Shown piece after piece: positions 1-6,378 of a stretch of DNA of 8,862 nucleotides. Position 1 is the stretch's first letter. Every line of letters begins with the position of its first letter. This DNA comes from DATLBY01 sp035526665 (GTDB taxonomy: Bacteria; Acidobacteriota; Terriglobia; Bryobacterales; Bryobacteraceae). The stretch covers positions 1 through 8,862 of the forward strand of contig DATLBY010000154.1 in the NCBI GenBank assembly GCA_035526665.1. Direction: 5' to 3'. Below the pieces are notes generated by a model. It did not search any database, was not told the DNA's origin, and saw only the letters and a list, made by a program, of their open reading frames with translations. The position numbers were made by a program, and so were the translations under genes.

Positions 1-705
1 AAAAAAGAGCTGAATGAAAGCGCGGCGAACACGCCGAGACCCGCGCCCGCAAACGTAAATCGTACAGCTCCCAGCCGTGTGCCGGCAGGCGCGGTCCAAA
101 TGACAAACGCCTCCTATGGACCTCTGGCTCTACGCTACAGCCTGTTGAAAGTTACCGGCGACGGCGATACGGAGGTGGATGCGAATACGGTCTTTCATTC
201 GGGTGACCGCATCCGTTTGTCCGTAAAGGCAAACAGCCCAGGCTTCCTTTACATCGTGAATAAGGGCACCAGCAACCGCTGGAACATTATGTTCCCGTCG
301 GCGGATATCGACGGAGGGAACAATGAAGTGACGGCCAATCGCGACTATCTTATTCCTTCCAAACACCGCTTCTATTTTGATGAAAATCCCGGCGCGGAAC
401 GGCTTTTCATCGTTTTTTGCCGCCAGCCGGAAGCGGACCTGGACAAGCTGATCTATTCGCTGACCTCCGGATCACCGGGTAAGTCTGAAAAATCCATGAT
501 GCTGGCCCAGAACAACGCACCGCCCCCGGTTCAGGACTCGCTTGTTGAAAGATTGAGAGGAAAGGTGCTGGCGCGCGACCTAGTCTTTGAAAAAGTGGAT
601 GAGACAAGGCCCGGAGATAAGCGCGAGAAGGCCGTGTACGTGGCTAGTCCGAGTCAGTCCGGCGATGCGCGCTTGGTGGTAGATATCGCGCTCAAGCACG
701 AGTAG
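1..705 (+). CDS. DUF4384 domain protein, 5'-truncated by window edge
   Basis: Probable exported protein of unknown molecular function. The frame is open from base 1, and the first plausible start inside the window, GTG at 79, has no Shine-Dalgarno sequence, so the gene almost certainly begins upstream. Counting from the window edge, residues 1-35 are a low-complexity Pro/Ala/Asn/Thr-rich linker, which suggests an exported protein or an unseen upstream domain. Residues about 66-141 match DUF4384: an 'SGDRIRLSVKANSPGFLYI' strand pair, a 'MFPSADID' turn, 'NEVTANRDYLIP', then a 'PGAERLFIVFCRQP' strand. The tail, about 180-234, ends in the 'VYVASP...ARLVVDIALKHE' pattern I associate with acidobacterial members. 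DUF4384 is often found with caspase-like peptidases, protein kinases and TPR proteins. Here it sits two bases before a paralogue and just upstream of a caspase gene, so a shared transcript is likely. The domain call is firm; the role is unknown. Confidence 0.82.
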   Translation, partial: KKELNESAANTPRPAPANVNRTAPSRVPAGAVQMTNASYGPLALRYSLLKVTGDGDTEVDANTVFHSGDRIRLSVKANSPGFLYIVNKGTSNRWNIMFPSADIDGGNNEVTANRDYLIPSKHRFYFDENPGAERLFIVFCRQPEADLDKLIYSLTSGSPGKSEKSMMLAQNNAPPPVQDSLVERLRGKVLARDLVFEKVDETRPGDKREKAVYVASPSQSGDARLVVDIALKHE

Positions 706-707
706 AT

Positions 708-1313
708 ATGAAAGCTCTAGTACTCATCACGCTAGCGATGCTTCCGCAGTCGCGAGTGTCTACCCAGGGACCGCACCGCATGGAGATCATGTTGGAACGC
801 CGGGACAATAATGCCTGGCATCTGGTGGACCCGGGGCTGGTGCTCGCGAAGAACGATCGTGTCCGGTTCCGCTTCAAAACCAATTTTCGCGGCTTTCTTT
901 ATGTAACCAATCAGAGCACGTCGGGTACGAGCACACTGCTGTTTCCGCGCGAAGATACCGGATCGCAGAACCGTGTGGAGGCGAACCGAGAATATCTGGT
1001 GCCCGCTACCCAGGGAGCCTTTCGCGTGAACGGGCCGGAAGGATTCGATGTGGTCTCGTGGCTGGTAAGTCCGGTGGAGTTGACGCGGCCGCAGGCGCAG
1101 CCGCCGGGTGCCCCCGCCGGTGATATGAAACCCCGGTGCGATGACACGATATTTCAGGCCCGCGGCGAATGCGTGGACAGCGGAGGCGGTGTAAAGTCGC
1201 TGGAGCAATCCAAGGGGCTGATCGTGATTCGCGAAAAGAAGTCGTCCGTGGTCTCCTCGCCGGAGCCGCTAAAAGGGCCGGTAGTCTATGAGTTTCGCCT
1301 GGCGCACCGCTAG
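708..1313 (+). CDS. Exported DUF4384 domain protein, second tandem copy
   Basis: A 201-residue secreted or periplasmic protein of unknown molecular function. The N-terminus (MKALVLITLAMLPQSRVSTQ) looks like a short Sec signal peptide. Residues about 48-123 form a DUF4384 domain with 'NDRVRFRFKTNFRGFLYV', 'LLFPREDTGSQNRVEANREYLVP' and a final hydrophobic strand. It aligns over its core with the protein just upstream ('GFLY', 'FP', 'ANR.YL.P'), so the two look like diverged duplicates. After the domain come a Pro/Ala-rich stretch (128-139) and a short segment with two cysteines (C144, C155) that could form a disulfide outside the cytoplasm. The ending 'VVYEFRLAHR' resembles the end of copy one. 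The ATG lies two bases after the previous stop with only a weak GAG before it, so coupled translation is likely. The next gene starts inside its last 26 bases. Confidence 0.84.
   Translation: MKALVLITLAMLPQSRVSTQGPHRMEIMLERRDNNAWHLVDPGLVLAKNDRVRFRFKTNFRGFLYVTNQSTSGTSTLLFPREDTGSQNRVEANREYLVPATQGAFRVNGPEGFDVVSWLVSPVELTRPQAQPPGAPAGDMKPRCDDTIFQARGECVDSGGGVKSLEQSKGLIVIREKKSSVVSSPEPLKGPVVYEFRLAHR
1271..1277 (+). promoter_or_regulatory. Ribosome binding site for the caspase gene
   Basis: The stretch AAAAGGG lies 10 bases before ATG 1288, inside the end of the upstream DUF4384 gene. It supports this start over the in-frame GTG at 1327, which would remove the basic n-region of the signal peptide. The location within coding sequence means ribosomes finishing the DUF4384 gene could restart here. 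Confidence 0.5.
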
Positions 1314-3372
1314 AAAAGGCCGGAGCGTGGTTTGGCGTGCAGCGCCGGCGTTCCTCTGTCTGGCGGCACTAGCGGCCCAGACCAAGGAGCGAGATCTCAA
1401 ACTGGATAAAGACGAGCCCATAAAAACGGCAAAGCTGACTATTCCCCGCAGCTATGCCGTGGTTATCGGAATCGCAGGCTATAAGAACCTTCCTGCTTCA
1501 GCCCAGCTTCGCTATCCTGAGCGCGACGCCGAATCGATTTATTCCATTCTGATCAGCCCGGAAGGCGGCAACTACCGCGCCGAGAACGTGCACAAGCTGA
1601 TCGGCACGAGCGCCACGCTGGCGAATCTGAAGCAGGAGCTCGAAGGCTGGCTGCCGAAAGTATCCGAGGAACAAGACCGCGTGCTGATCTATTTCGCCGG
1701 CCACGGATTCGTGCGCGACGGGAAAGCCTATCTGGCGCCGTACGACATAGACCTCGCCAACGTAACCACTACCGGTTATCCGATGGATGCACTCGGCAAC
1801 GTGATCGGCAGCCGGGTGAAAGCCAAGTGGAAAGTACTTCTGACGGATTCCTGCCACAGCGGGGCAATCACCCCCGACAACGATATTCAAACGATTAATT
1901 CCAGTTTGAAGGATTTAAATCAGACCATCTTTTCCCTGACGGCAAGCCGGGCGCGGGAGCGGTCGTTTGAGAGCTCGGATTGGGGCGGCGGCCACGGCAT
2001 CTTTACTTATTACGTAGTGAAGGGACTGGAAGGGGCGGCCGACGAATCGCACGACGGTATCGTCAATGCGGATGAGCTTGCTGAATATGTCCATCGGAAT
2101 GTGCGGGAAGCGACGAATGGCCAGCAGAATCCAACGTCGGATCGCGGAACCTTCGACCCCAATATGCTGCTGGCTTTTGTGCCTTCCCTGGCGAGTCCGG
2201 CCATACCACCCGCTCCCAAAAATGGCGGGCTGATCTTTGAGGCCAACATGGATGCGGTGGAGGTATTCGTGGATGGCAAATCCATCGGCGTCATCAATAA
2301 GGGTACGCCCCTGCGCATGCCTGGCCTGGTTCCCGGCGTGCATACCGTCAAGGGGGTCAAGATGGGCTATGAGCCGGACGGTCCGCGGGAAGAGACGGTG
2401 TATCCCGGCCAGGAATCCACCATCTCTATTAAGATTGCCATTCCCCGCCGCCGCAATAAGGCCGCTATCGACGCTTTCGATAAAGGCCATGAAGAGTACA
2501 ACAAAGGTGCGGTCGAGCACTATAAGAAAGCAGTTCTACATTTCGGGGATGCGCTGCAGGCGGATCCGAACTACAGCCAGGCCGCGCTGTTTCTCGGGCG
2601 AACCTATAACGCGCTCTTCGATCAGGAAAAGGCGCGCGAAAATTTCAAACGCGCCATCAGTATCGATCCCGACTACCTGGAGGCGCGCTCCACCTACGGC
2701 GGCATGCTGCTGGACGTGGGAGACCTGGACGAGTCCATCCGCCAGTTGAACGCGGTGGTTCAGAGGGACCCGAAGAACAGTCTGGCATTCTGCCTTTTAT
2801 CGCAAGCTCTGCGCCGGAAGGACCTGTACAAGGATTCGATCGAGGCGGGACGCCGCTCGATCGGTCTGAATCCCGCCAATAGCGAGGCGCACCTCTGGCT
2901 GGCCGAGAGTCTGCGGATGAGCGCGGCTTATCTGGATTCAACGCGCGAATATCAGGAGTACCTGAAGCGCAGCGACTTCGATAGCAAGCTCGCGGGCAAG
3001 TTGAACTACTACGTAGTTGGATTTCTGATTGGGACGGGCAAGAAAAAGCGGGCCAACCTGCAGGATATCTGGAAGGAACTGCGCAGCATGGCCTACTTTG
3101 GACTGTGCGACAGCGAACGCAAGATGTCGCATTTCGATCGAGCCATCGAATACTGCCAGCAGTCGCTGGTTTACGACCCCTCCGATCCGTACGTCCATTA
3201 CGCTCTCGGGCTGGCGTTTGCCCGCAAAGCGGCGGAAAGCGGTAATATTGAGGCACTTCCGGCAGCGCGCAAGCACTTTCGCGCCATGCTGGATCTCAAC
3301 GGCGAAATCACGGAGGCCGATTACGCCCGCAAAAACATCGCCGCTATCGATTCCGCCTTACAAGCCCGGTGA
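1288..3372 (+). CDS. Exported caspase-like peptidase (C14) with PEGA domain and TPR repeats
   Basis: A 694-residue predicted cysteine endopeptidase acting outside the cytoplasm. A Sec-type signal (basic residues 6-17, hydrophobic 18-30, possible cleavage after A30) precedes a caspase/metacaspase-like p20 domain at about 54-300. The His is in 'YFAGHG' (H139) and the Cys in 'DSCHSG' (C189), so the dyad is intact. D187, two residues before the Cys, is the position that in metacaspases helps form an acidic S1 pocket, so Arg/Lys specificity is inferred. Residues 252-263 fit an EF-hand-like loop. A PEGA domain follows at about 313-383 ('VEVFVDGKSIG...LVPGVHTVKG'), then the basic linker 'PRRRNK', then TPR-like repeats from about 392 to the end, which usually bind proteins. 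The ATG is chosen because AAAAGGG precedes it by 10 bases and it gives a complete signal peptide. It overlaps the preceding DUF4384 gene by 26 bases in another frame, suggesting coupled translation. Substrates are unknown; the DUF4384 neighbours are candidates. Confidence 0.88.
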   Translation: MSFAWRTARKGRSVVWRAAPAFLCLAALAAQTKERDLKLDKDEPIKTAKLTIPRSYAVVIGIAGYKNLPASAQLRYPERDAESIYSILISPEGGNYRAENVHKLIGTSATLANLKQELEGWLPKVSEEQDRVLIYFAGHGFVRDGKAYLAPYDIDLANVTTTGYPMDALGNVIGSRVKAKWKVLLTDSCHSGAITPDNDIQTINSSLKDLNQTIFSLTASRARERSFESSDWGGGHGIFTYYVVKGLEGAADESHDGIVNADELAEYVHRNVREATNGQQNPTSDRGTFDPNMLLAFVPSLASPAIPPAPKNGGLIFEANMDAVEVFVDGKSIGVINKGTPLRMPGLVPGVHTVKGVKMGYEPDGPREETVYPGQESTISIKIAIPRRRNKAAIDAFDKGHEEYNKGAVEHYKKAVLHFGDALQADPNYSQAALFLGRTYNALFDQEKARENFKRAISIDPDYLEARSTYGGMLLDVGDLDESIRQLNAVVQRDPKNSLAFCLLSQALRRKDLYKDSIEAGRRSIGLNPANSEAHLWLAESLRMSAAYLDSTREYQEYLKRSDFDSKLAGKLNYYVVGFLIGTGKKKRANLQDIWKELRSMAYFGLCDSERKMSHFDRAIEYCQQSLVYDPSDPYVHYALGLAFARKAAESGNIEALPAARKHFRAMLDLNGEITEADYARKNIAAIDSALQAR

Positions 3373-3462
3373 GTTGTTAACACCCGGCGCGCAGCACCGT
3401 CTTCCCTTCGGACAAACCGTGTGGACCAAGCAATAAACCTGTCTGTAGTGCGAGGCTCAGTA
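3373..3462 (+). other. Short intergenic gap between caspase and sigma factor genes
   Basis: These 90 bases separate the caspase stop from the preferred sigma-factor start. I see no hairpin followed by a T-run, and no convincing -35/-10 pair or GGAAC-type ECF promoter. The only structure is a small imperfect inverted repeat (GGTG...CACC around GTTAAC, 3368-3384). The gap could hold a weak or unrecognised promoter for the sigma/anti-sigma pair, or read-through may join the two blocks. The reading frame of the sigma gene stays open back to GTG 3421, so part of this gap may be coding. Confidence 0.4.
3452..3455 (+). promoter_or_regulatory. Ribosome binding site that sets the sigma-factor start
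   Basis: GAGG, within CGAGGC, lies seven bases before GTG 3463. The same CGAGGC at the same spacing precedes the next gene. The alternative upstream starts GTG 3421 and GTG 3448 have no comparable site, so 3463 is preferred. Confidence 0.55.
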
Positions 3463-3981
3463 GTGAATCCCCTACCGGACGAAACCGTCCTGGTGGGCGC
3501 TGCCCGCGAAGGAAACCGCGCCGCTTTCGGCCGGCTCTACGAACTCTACAGCCGGATGGTTCATGGCATTCTGCTGTCGCGGGTTCCTCATGGCGAGGTG
3601 GACGATCTGATGCAGGACGTGTTTCTTGCCGCCATGCGGCGGTTGCACACACTGCGGGAGCCGGGCGCATTCGGCGGGTGGCTGGCGATGATCGCACGCA
3701 ATCGGGCGATCGATTACCACCGTGGGTTATTCGATGTCGCCGAACTCCGGCCAAATACGGCCACACAGGCGGCGCTGTTGCCGGAGGCAATTGCGGTCAT
3801 GGAGGCAATACAATCCCTGCCGGATGCATATCGCGAAACCTTGACCCTGCGGCTGGTGGAGGGAATGACGGGTCCGGAAATCGCTGAAAGGACGGCGTTG
3901 GCGCCCGATTCGGTACGGGTGAACCTGCACCGTGGAATGAAATTACTGCGGGCTAAACTGACCGGCGAGGCAGCGAAATGA
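3463..3981 (+). CDS. RNA polymerase sigma factor, sigma-70 family (ECF type)
   Basis: A 172-residue alternative sigma factor that would direct RNA polymerase to a specific promoter set. It has only regions 2 and 4, as in ECF sigma factors. Region 2 spans about 8-88, with the core-binding 'DDLMQDVFLAAMR' at 47-59 and the -10 recognition helix 'GGWLAMIARNRAIDYHR' at 71-87. A short linker follows, then region 4 at about 117-166: 'SLPDAYRETLTLRLVEGMTGPEIAE' and the -35-binding helix-turn-helix 'PDSVRVNLHRGMKLLRAKL'. GTG 3463 is chosen because of the CGAGGC upstream and because it gives the compact N-terminus 'MNPLPDETVLVGAAREG'. GTG 3421 would add 14 residues. The stop overlaps the next start as ATGA, the usual arrangement for a sigma factor and its anti-sigma factor. 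Which genes it controls cannot be read here; the caspase block just upstream is one candidate. Confidence 0.92.
   Translation: MNPLPDETVLVGAAREGNRAAFGRLYELYSRMVHGILLSRVPHGEVDDLMQDVFLAAMRRLHTLREPGAFGGWLAMIARNRAIDYHRGLFDVAELRPNTATQAALLPEAIAVMEAIQSLPDAYRETLTLRLVEGMTGPEIAERTALAPDSVRVNLHRGMKLLRAKLTGEAAK
3967..3970 (+). promoter_or_regulatory. Ribosome binding site for the FecR-like gene
   Basis: GAGG, within CGAGGC, is seven bases before ATG 3978 and lies inside the end of the sigma-factor gene. It repeats the motif and spacing seen before GTG 3463, which suggests similar translation rates for the sigma factor and its partner. Confidence 0.55.
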
Positions 3982-4946
3982 GCGATCAATATTTGTGGGA
4001 CAAAACCGGGCAGCCGGATCCAGAGATTCAAAAGTTGGAAGAGCTGTTGCATCCGCTGCGGCATACGCGACCCTTGCAAATGCCACGGAGGAGAACCAAC
4101 CGCTGGGTTGGAATTGCCGCCGGAGTGGCGCTGCTGGCTGCCGCTGGCAGTAGTTGGTTCGCGATTCGTGCCTCACTGCCGGCATGGGATGTACAGCGTG
4201 TAGCGGGCGCTCCGCGGGTAGGTTCATCACCTCTCGGCGGCGGCGGAAAATTGCGATTGGGGCAGACGCTGGAGACCGACTCCAGTTCGCGCGCCGTCCT
4301 GGACGTGGCAGACATTGGTGAATTGAAGATCGATCCGAATACGCGCCTGCGGATTTCTGAGTCGAAGACCGGAGCGCATCGCATTTCCCTGGAAAAGGGT
4401 GTAATCCATGCAATGATCTGGGCCCCGCCCCGGAACTTCGTTGTAGATACTCCGTCGTCCACAACCATCGATCTGGGATGCAAATACACCTTGCAGGTGA
4501 GCCCGGATGGCGATGGAAAAGTCGAGGTAGAGTCCGGCTGGGTGGCGTTTGAGTGGCATGGAAAAGAGTCCTTTATTCCCCAGGGCGCCGTCTGTTCTAC
4601 GTCGCGCAAAAGCGGGCCTGGAATCCCGTGGTATCTGGACGCACCCGACACGCTACAGCAAGCGTTGCGCCGGTACCAAACCCGCGCTTCGGACGAGGAC
4701 ATGATCATCATTCTTGCGGAGGCTCGTCGCAAAGATGCGATGACGCTCTGGCATCTTCTTGGCCGTGTGGATGTGCCGTCGCGAATCAGGGTTTATGAAA
4801 AACTCGCTTCCCTAGCACCGCCGCCGCCCGGGGTCACTCGGGATGGCGTGATGAGGCTGGCATCCAAAGATCTGGACGAATGGTGGAATTCCCTCGGCCT
4901 GGATGACGCAGCCTGGTGGCGCAAAATGGAGCGGACACTAGAATAG
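3978..4946 (+). CDS. Membrane-anchored FecR-like protein, probable anti-sigma factor
   Basis: A 322-residue single-pass inner-membrane protein, expected to hold the adjacent ECF sigma factor inactive until a periplasmic signal arrives. The cytoplasmic N-terminus (1-40) carries 'YLWDKTGQPDPEIQKLEELL', a helix I associate with anti-sigma factors of Acidobacteria and delta-proteobacteria. It lacks the zinc-binding HxxxCxxC motif of ZAS-type anti-sigma factors. A basic stretch (36-42) is followed by one transmembrane helix at about 43-63, so the rest should be periplasmic. Residues about 90-205 form a FecR-like beta domain, including 'LRLGQTLETDSSSRAVLDV', 'LEKGVIHAMIW' and 'VVDTPSSTTIDLGCKYTL'. 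C168 and C206 could pair as a disulfide. The tail (220-322) is helical and rich in Trp, containing 'TLWHLLGRV', 'DEWWNSLGL' and 'AAWWRKME'. The four-base ATGA overlap with the sigma gene supports co-translation. Anti-sigma function is inferred from context, fold and topology. Confidence 0.85.
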   Translation: MSDQYLWDKTGQPDPEIQKLEELLHPLRHTRPLQMPRRRTNRWVGIAAGVALLAAAGSSWFAIRASLPAWDVQRVAGAPRVGSSPLGGGGKLRLGQTLETDSSSRAVLDVADIGELKIDPNTRLRISESKTGAHRISLEKGVIHAMIWAPPRNFVVDTPSSTTIDLGCKYTLQVSPDGDGKVEVESGWVAFEWHGKESFIPQGAVCSTSRKSGPGIPWYLDAPDTLQQALRRYQTRASDEDMIIILAEARRKDAMTLWHLLGRVDVPSRIRVYEKLASLAPPPPGVTRDGVMRLASKDLDEWWNSLGLDDAAWWRKMERTLE

Positions 4947-4962
4947 CGGCCGGGCGGGATGT

Positions 4963-6375
4963 TTATGCCAGAATCTTTTTGGCCACCACACCGGCGACAT
5001 CGGTCAACCGGAAGTTGCGTCCCGAATAAAAATAGGTCAATTGCTCGTGATTGAAGCCGAGCAGATGCAGAATCGTCGCATGAAGATCGTGCAGGTGCAT
5101 TCGATCTTCCACCGCATAGTATCCGAAGTCGTCAGTGGCACCGTAGGAGATGCCGGCCTTTAAGCCGGCGCCTGCCATCCACATGGTGTAGCCGTACGGG
5201 TTATGGTCGCGTCCGTCGCCGCCCTGGACCACCGGCGTCCGGCCAAATTCCCCACCCCAGATTACCAGCGTGTCCTGCAACATGCCGCGCGCCTTCAGAT
5301 CTTTCAATAGTCCGGCGATCGGAAGATCGACTTCTTTTGCGTTTTTGTTGTGGAGCCTGACAAGCTCACTGTGCTGATCCCATTTGTAACTGTGTGAGCA
5401 CTGTACGAAGCGGACACCGCGCTCGGCCAGGCGGCGCGCCAGCAGGCACTGCCAGCCGAAGTCGGCGGTCTCAGGCTGATCCAGGCCGTATAACTTTTTG
5501 GTCGCTTCCGATTCTTTTTCCGTCTCAAATGCTTCCGGCGCCTCCGTTTGCATACGAAAGGCCAGTTCGTAGGCCTGAATCCGAGCTTCCAACTCGCTGT
5601 CGTATTCGCGTGACATGGCATGCTGCCGGTTCATTTTCTGCAGCATGTCCAACTCGTAGCGCTGCTGTTCCGGGGTCAGACCTTTGTTGGATAGATATTC
5701 AATCGGCTCGCCGACGAGATCTTCTTTCTTGATACCGGCATTTCCAATCGCAGTGCCCTGATAGGCGGCAGGCAGAAAGCCGGAGCTCCAGTTTTTGGCT
5801 CCGCCGTGCGCGAGCGAAGGCTTAATCGTGATGTAACCAGGCAGATTCTGATTTTCGCTTCCTAGGCCGTAAGTAACCCACGAGCCCATGCTGGGACGCG
5901 TAAAGGTATTCGATCCGGTGTGCAGCTGCAGCGATGCTCCGCCATGGGCGACACTATCGCCGACCACGGATTTCAGTATGCAGAGATCGTCCACACATTC
6001 AGCGACGTGCGGGAACAGGCTGCTCACCCAAAGTCCACTCCGGCCGCGCTGCTTGAACTCCCAGGGAGACTTCATGAGGTTGCCGACGTTGCCCTCGGCA
6101 AACGTAAGCGGACGCTTGAAGGGGAGCGGCTTGTCGTTGTACTCTTCCAGCTTCGGCTTGTAATCGAACGTGTCAATGCTCGAAAGGCCTCCATGCATGA
6201 AGAGGAAAATAACCCGCTTAGCCTTGGCCGGGAAGTGAGGCTGCTTCGGCGCGAGCGGATTCTCCGGTTTGCCAGTGGTGGCGCCGGCCAGCAGGGATGT
6301 CAGTCCGAGGGCGCCGAACCCGCACGCAGTCTGGCGCAGGATGGCGCGCCGTGAAATGGGAGTATATTCCTTCAT
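4963..6375 (-). CDS. DUF1501 family protein with Tat signal
   Basis: A 470-residue exported protein of the DUF1501 family, which has a sulfatase/alkaline-phosphatase-like fold but no established substrate. The N-terminus has a twin-arginine signal, 'SRRAILRQ' at 8-15, then a hydrophobic stretch to about A31, so it is probably exported folded, perhaps with a cofactor. Family motifs are in order: 'FLFMHGGLSSIDTFDYKP' from 57, 'WDQHSEL' (332-338), 'WGGEFGRTP' (373-381), 'GRDHNPYGY' (388-396) and 'DLHATILHLLG' (430-440). The D/H residues in these motifs are likely metal ligands by analogy with the sulfatase fold. Length is normal and no motif is missing. ATG 6375 gives the complete Tat signal. 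The gene begins three bases after the stop of the PSD1-type gene, with only a weak GGA before the start, so it is translated from the same transcript and probably coupled. The family assignment is secure; the reaction is unknown. Confidence 0.93.
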   Translation of the reverse strand: MKEYTPISRRAILRQTACGFGALGLTSLLAGATTGKPENPLAPKQPHFPAKAKRVIFLFMHGGLSSIDTFDYKPKLEEYNDKPLPFKRPLTFAEGNVGNLMKSPWEFKQRGRSGLWVSSLFPHVAECVDDLCILKSVVGDSVAHGGASLQLHTGSNTFTRPSMGSWVTYGLGSENQNLPGYITIKPSLAHGGAKNWSSGFLPAAYQGTAIGNAGIKKEDLVGEPIEYLSNKGLTPEQQRYELDMLQKMNRQHAMSREYDSELEARIQAYELAFRMQTEAPEAFETEKESEATKKLYGLDQPETADFGWQCLLARRLAERGVRFVQCSHSYKWDQHSELVRLHNKNAKEVDLPIAGLLKDLKARGMLQDTLVIWGGEFGRTPVVQGGDGRDHNPYGYTMWMAGAGLKAGISYGATDDFGYYAVEDRMHLHDLHATILHLLGFNHEQLTYFYSGRNFRLTDVAGVVAKKILA

Positions 6376-6378
6376 CGG

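Noticed and set aside
79..81. GTG 79 as the real start of the first DUF4384 gene
   Set aside because: The frame is open to base 1, there is no Shine-Dalgarno sequence before it, and it would leave no signal peptide. A start upstream of the window is more likely.
1288..1380. Lipoprotein signal on the caspase protein (C24 in AFLC)
   Set aside because: The residues before the Cys do not fit the lipobox, where the -1 residue should be small. A cleavable Sec signal ending near A30 fits better.
1915..2520. Long open frame of 201 codons on the minus strand opposite the caspase gene
   Set aside because: The plus strand here encodes conserved caspase and PEGA sequence. The antisense product looks like random GC-rich translation.
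1288..3372. Caspase protein as a phage-defence effector
   Set aside because: The N-terminal signal peptide and PEGA domain point outside the cytoplasm, and no sensor, nuclease or CRISPR component of a known caspase-type defence system is nearby.
3368..3384. Hairpin at the caspase stop codon as a transcription terminator
   Set aside because: The stem is about four base pairs, the alternatives compete, and no T-run follows.
3479..3492. Perfect five-base-pair stem GGACG-AAAC-CGTCC near the start of the sigma gene
   Set aside because: It is short and lies within conserved coding sequence (DETVL). A stem this size is expected by chance in GC-rich DNA.
4028..4732. Long open frame of 234 codons on the minus strand opposite the FecR-like gene
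   Set aside because: It shows no recognisable domain or credible ribosome site, and the plus-strand gene has clear FecR and transmembrane features. It is a byproduct of GC-rich codon use.
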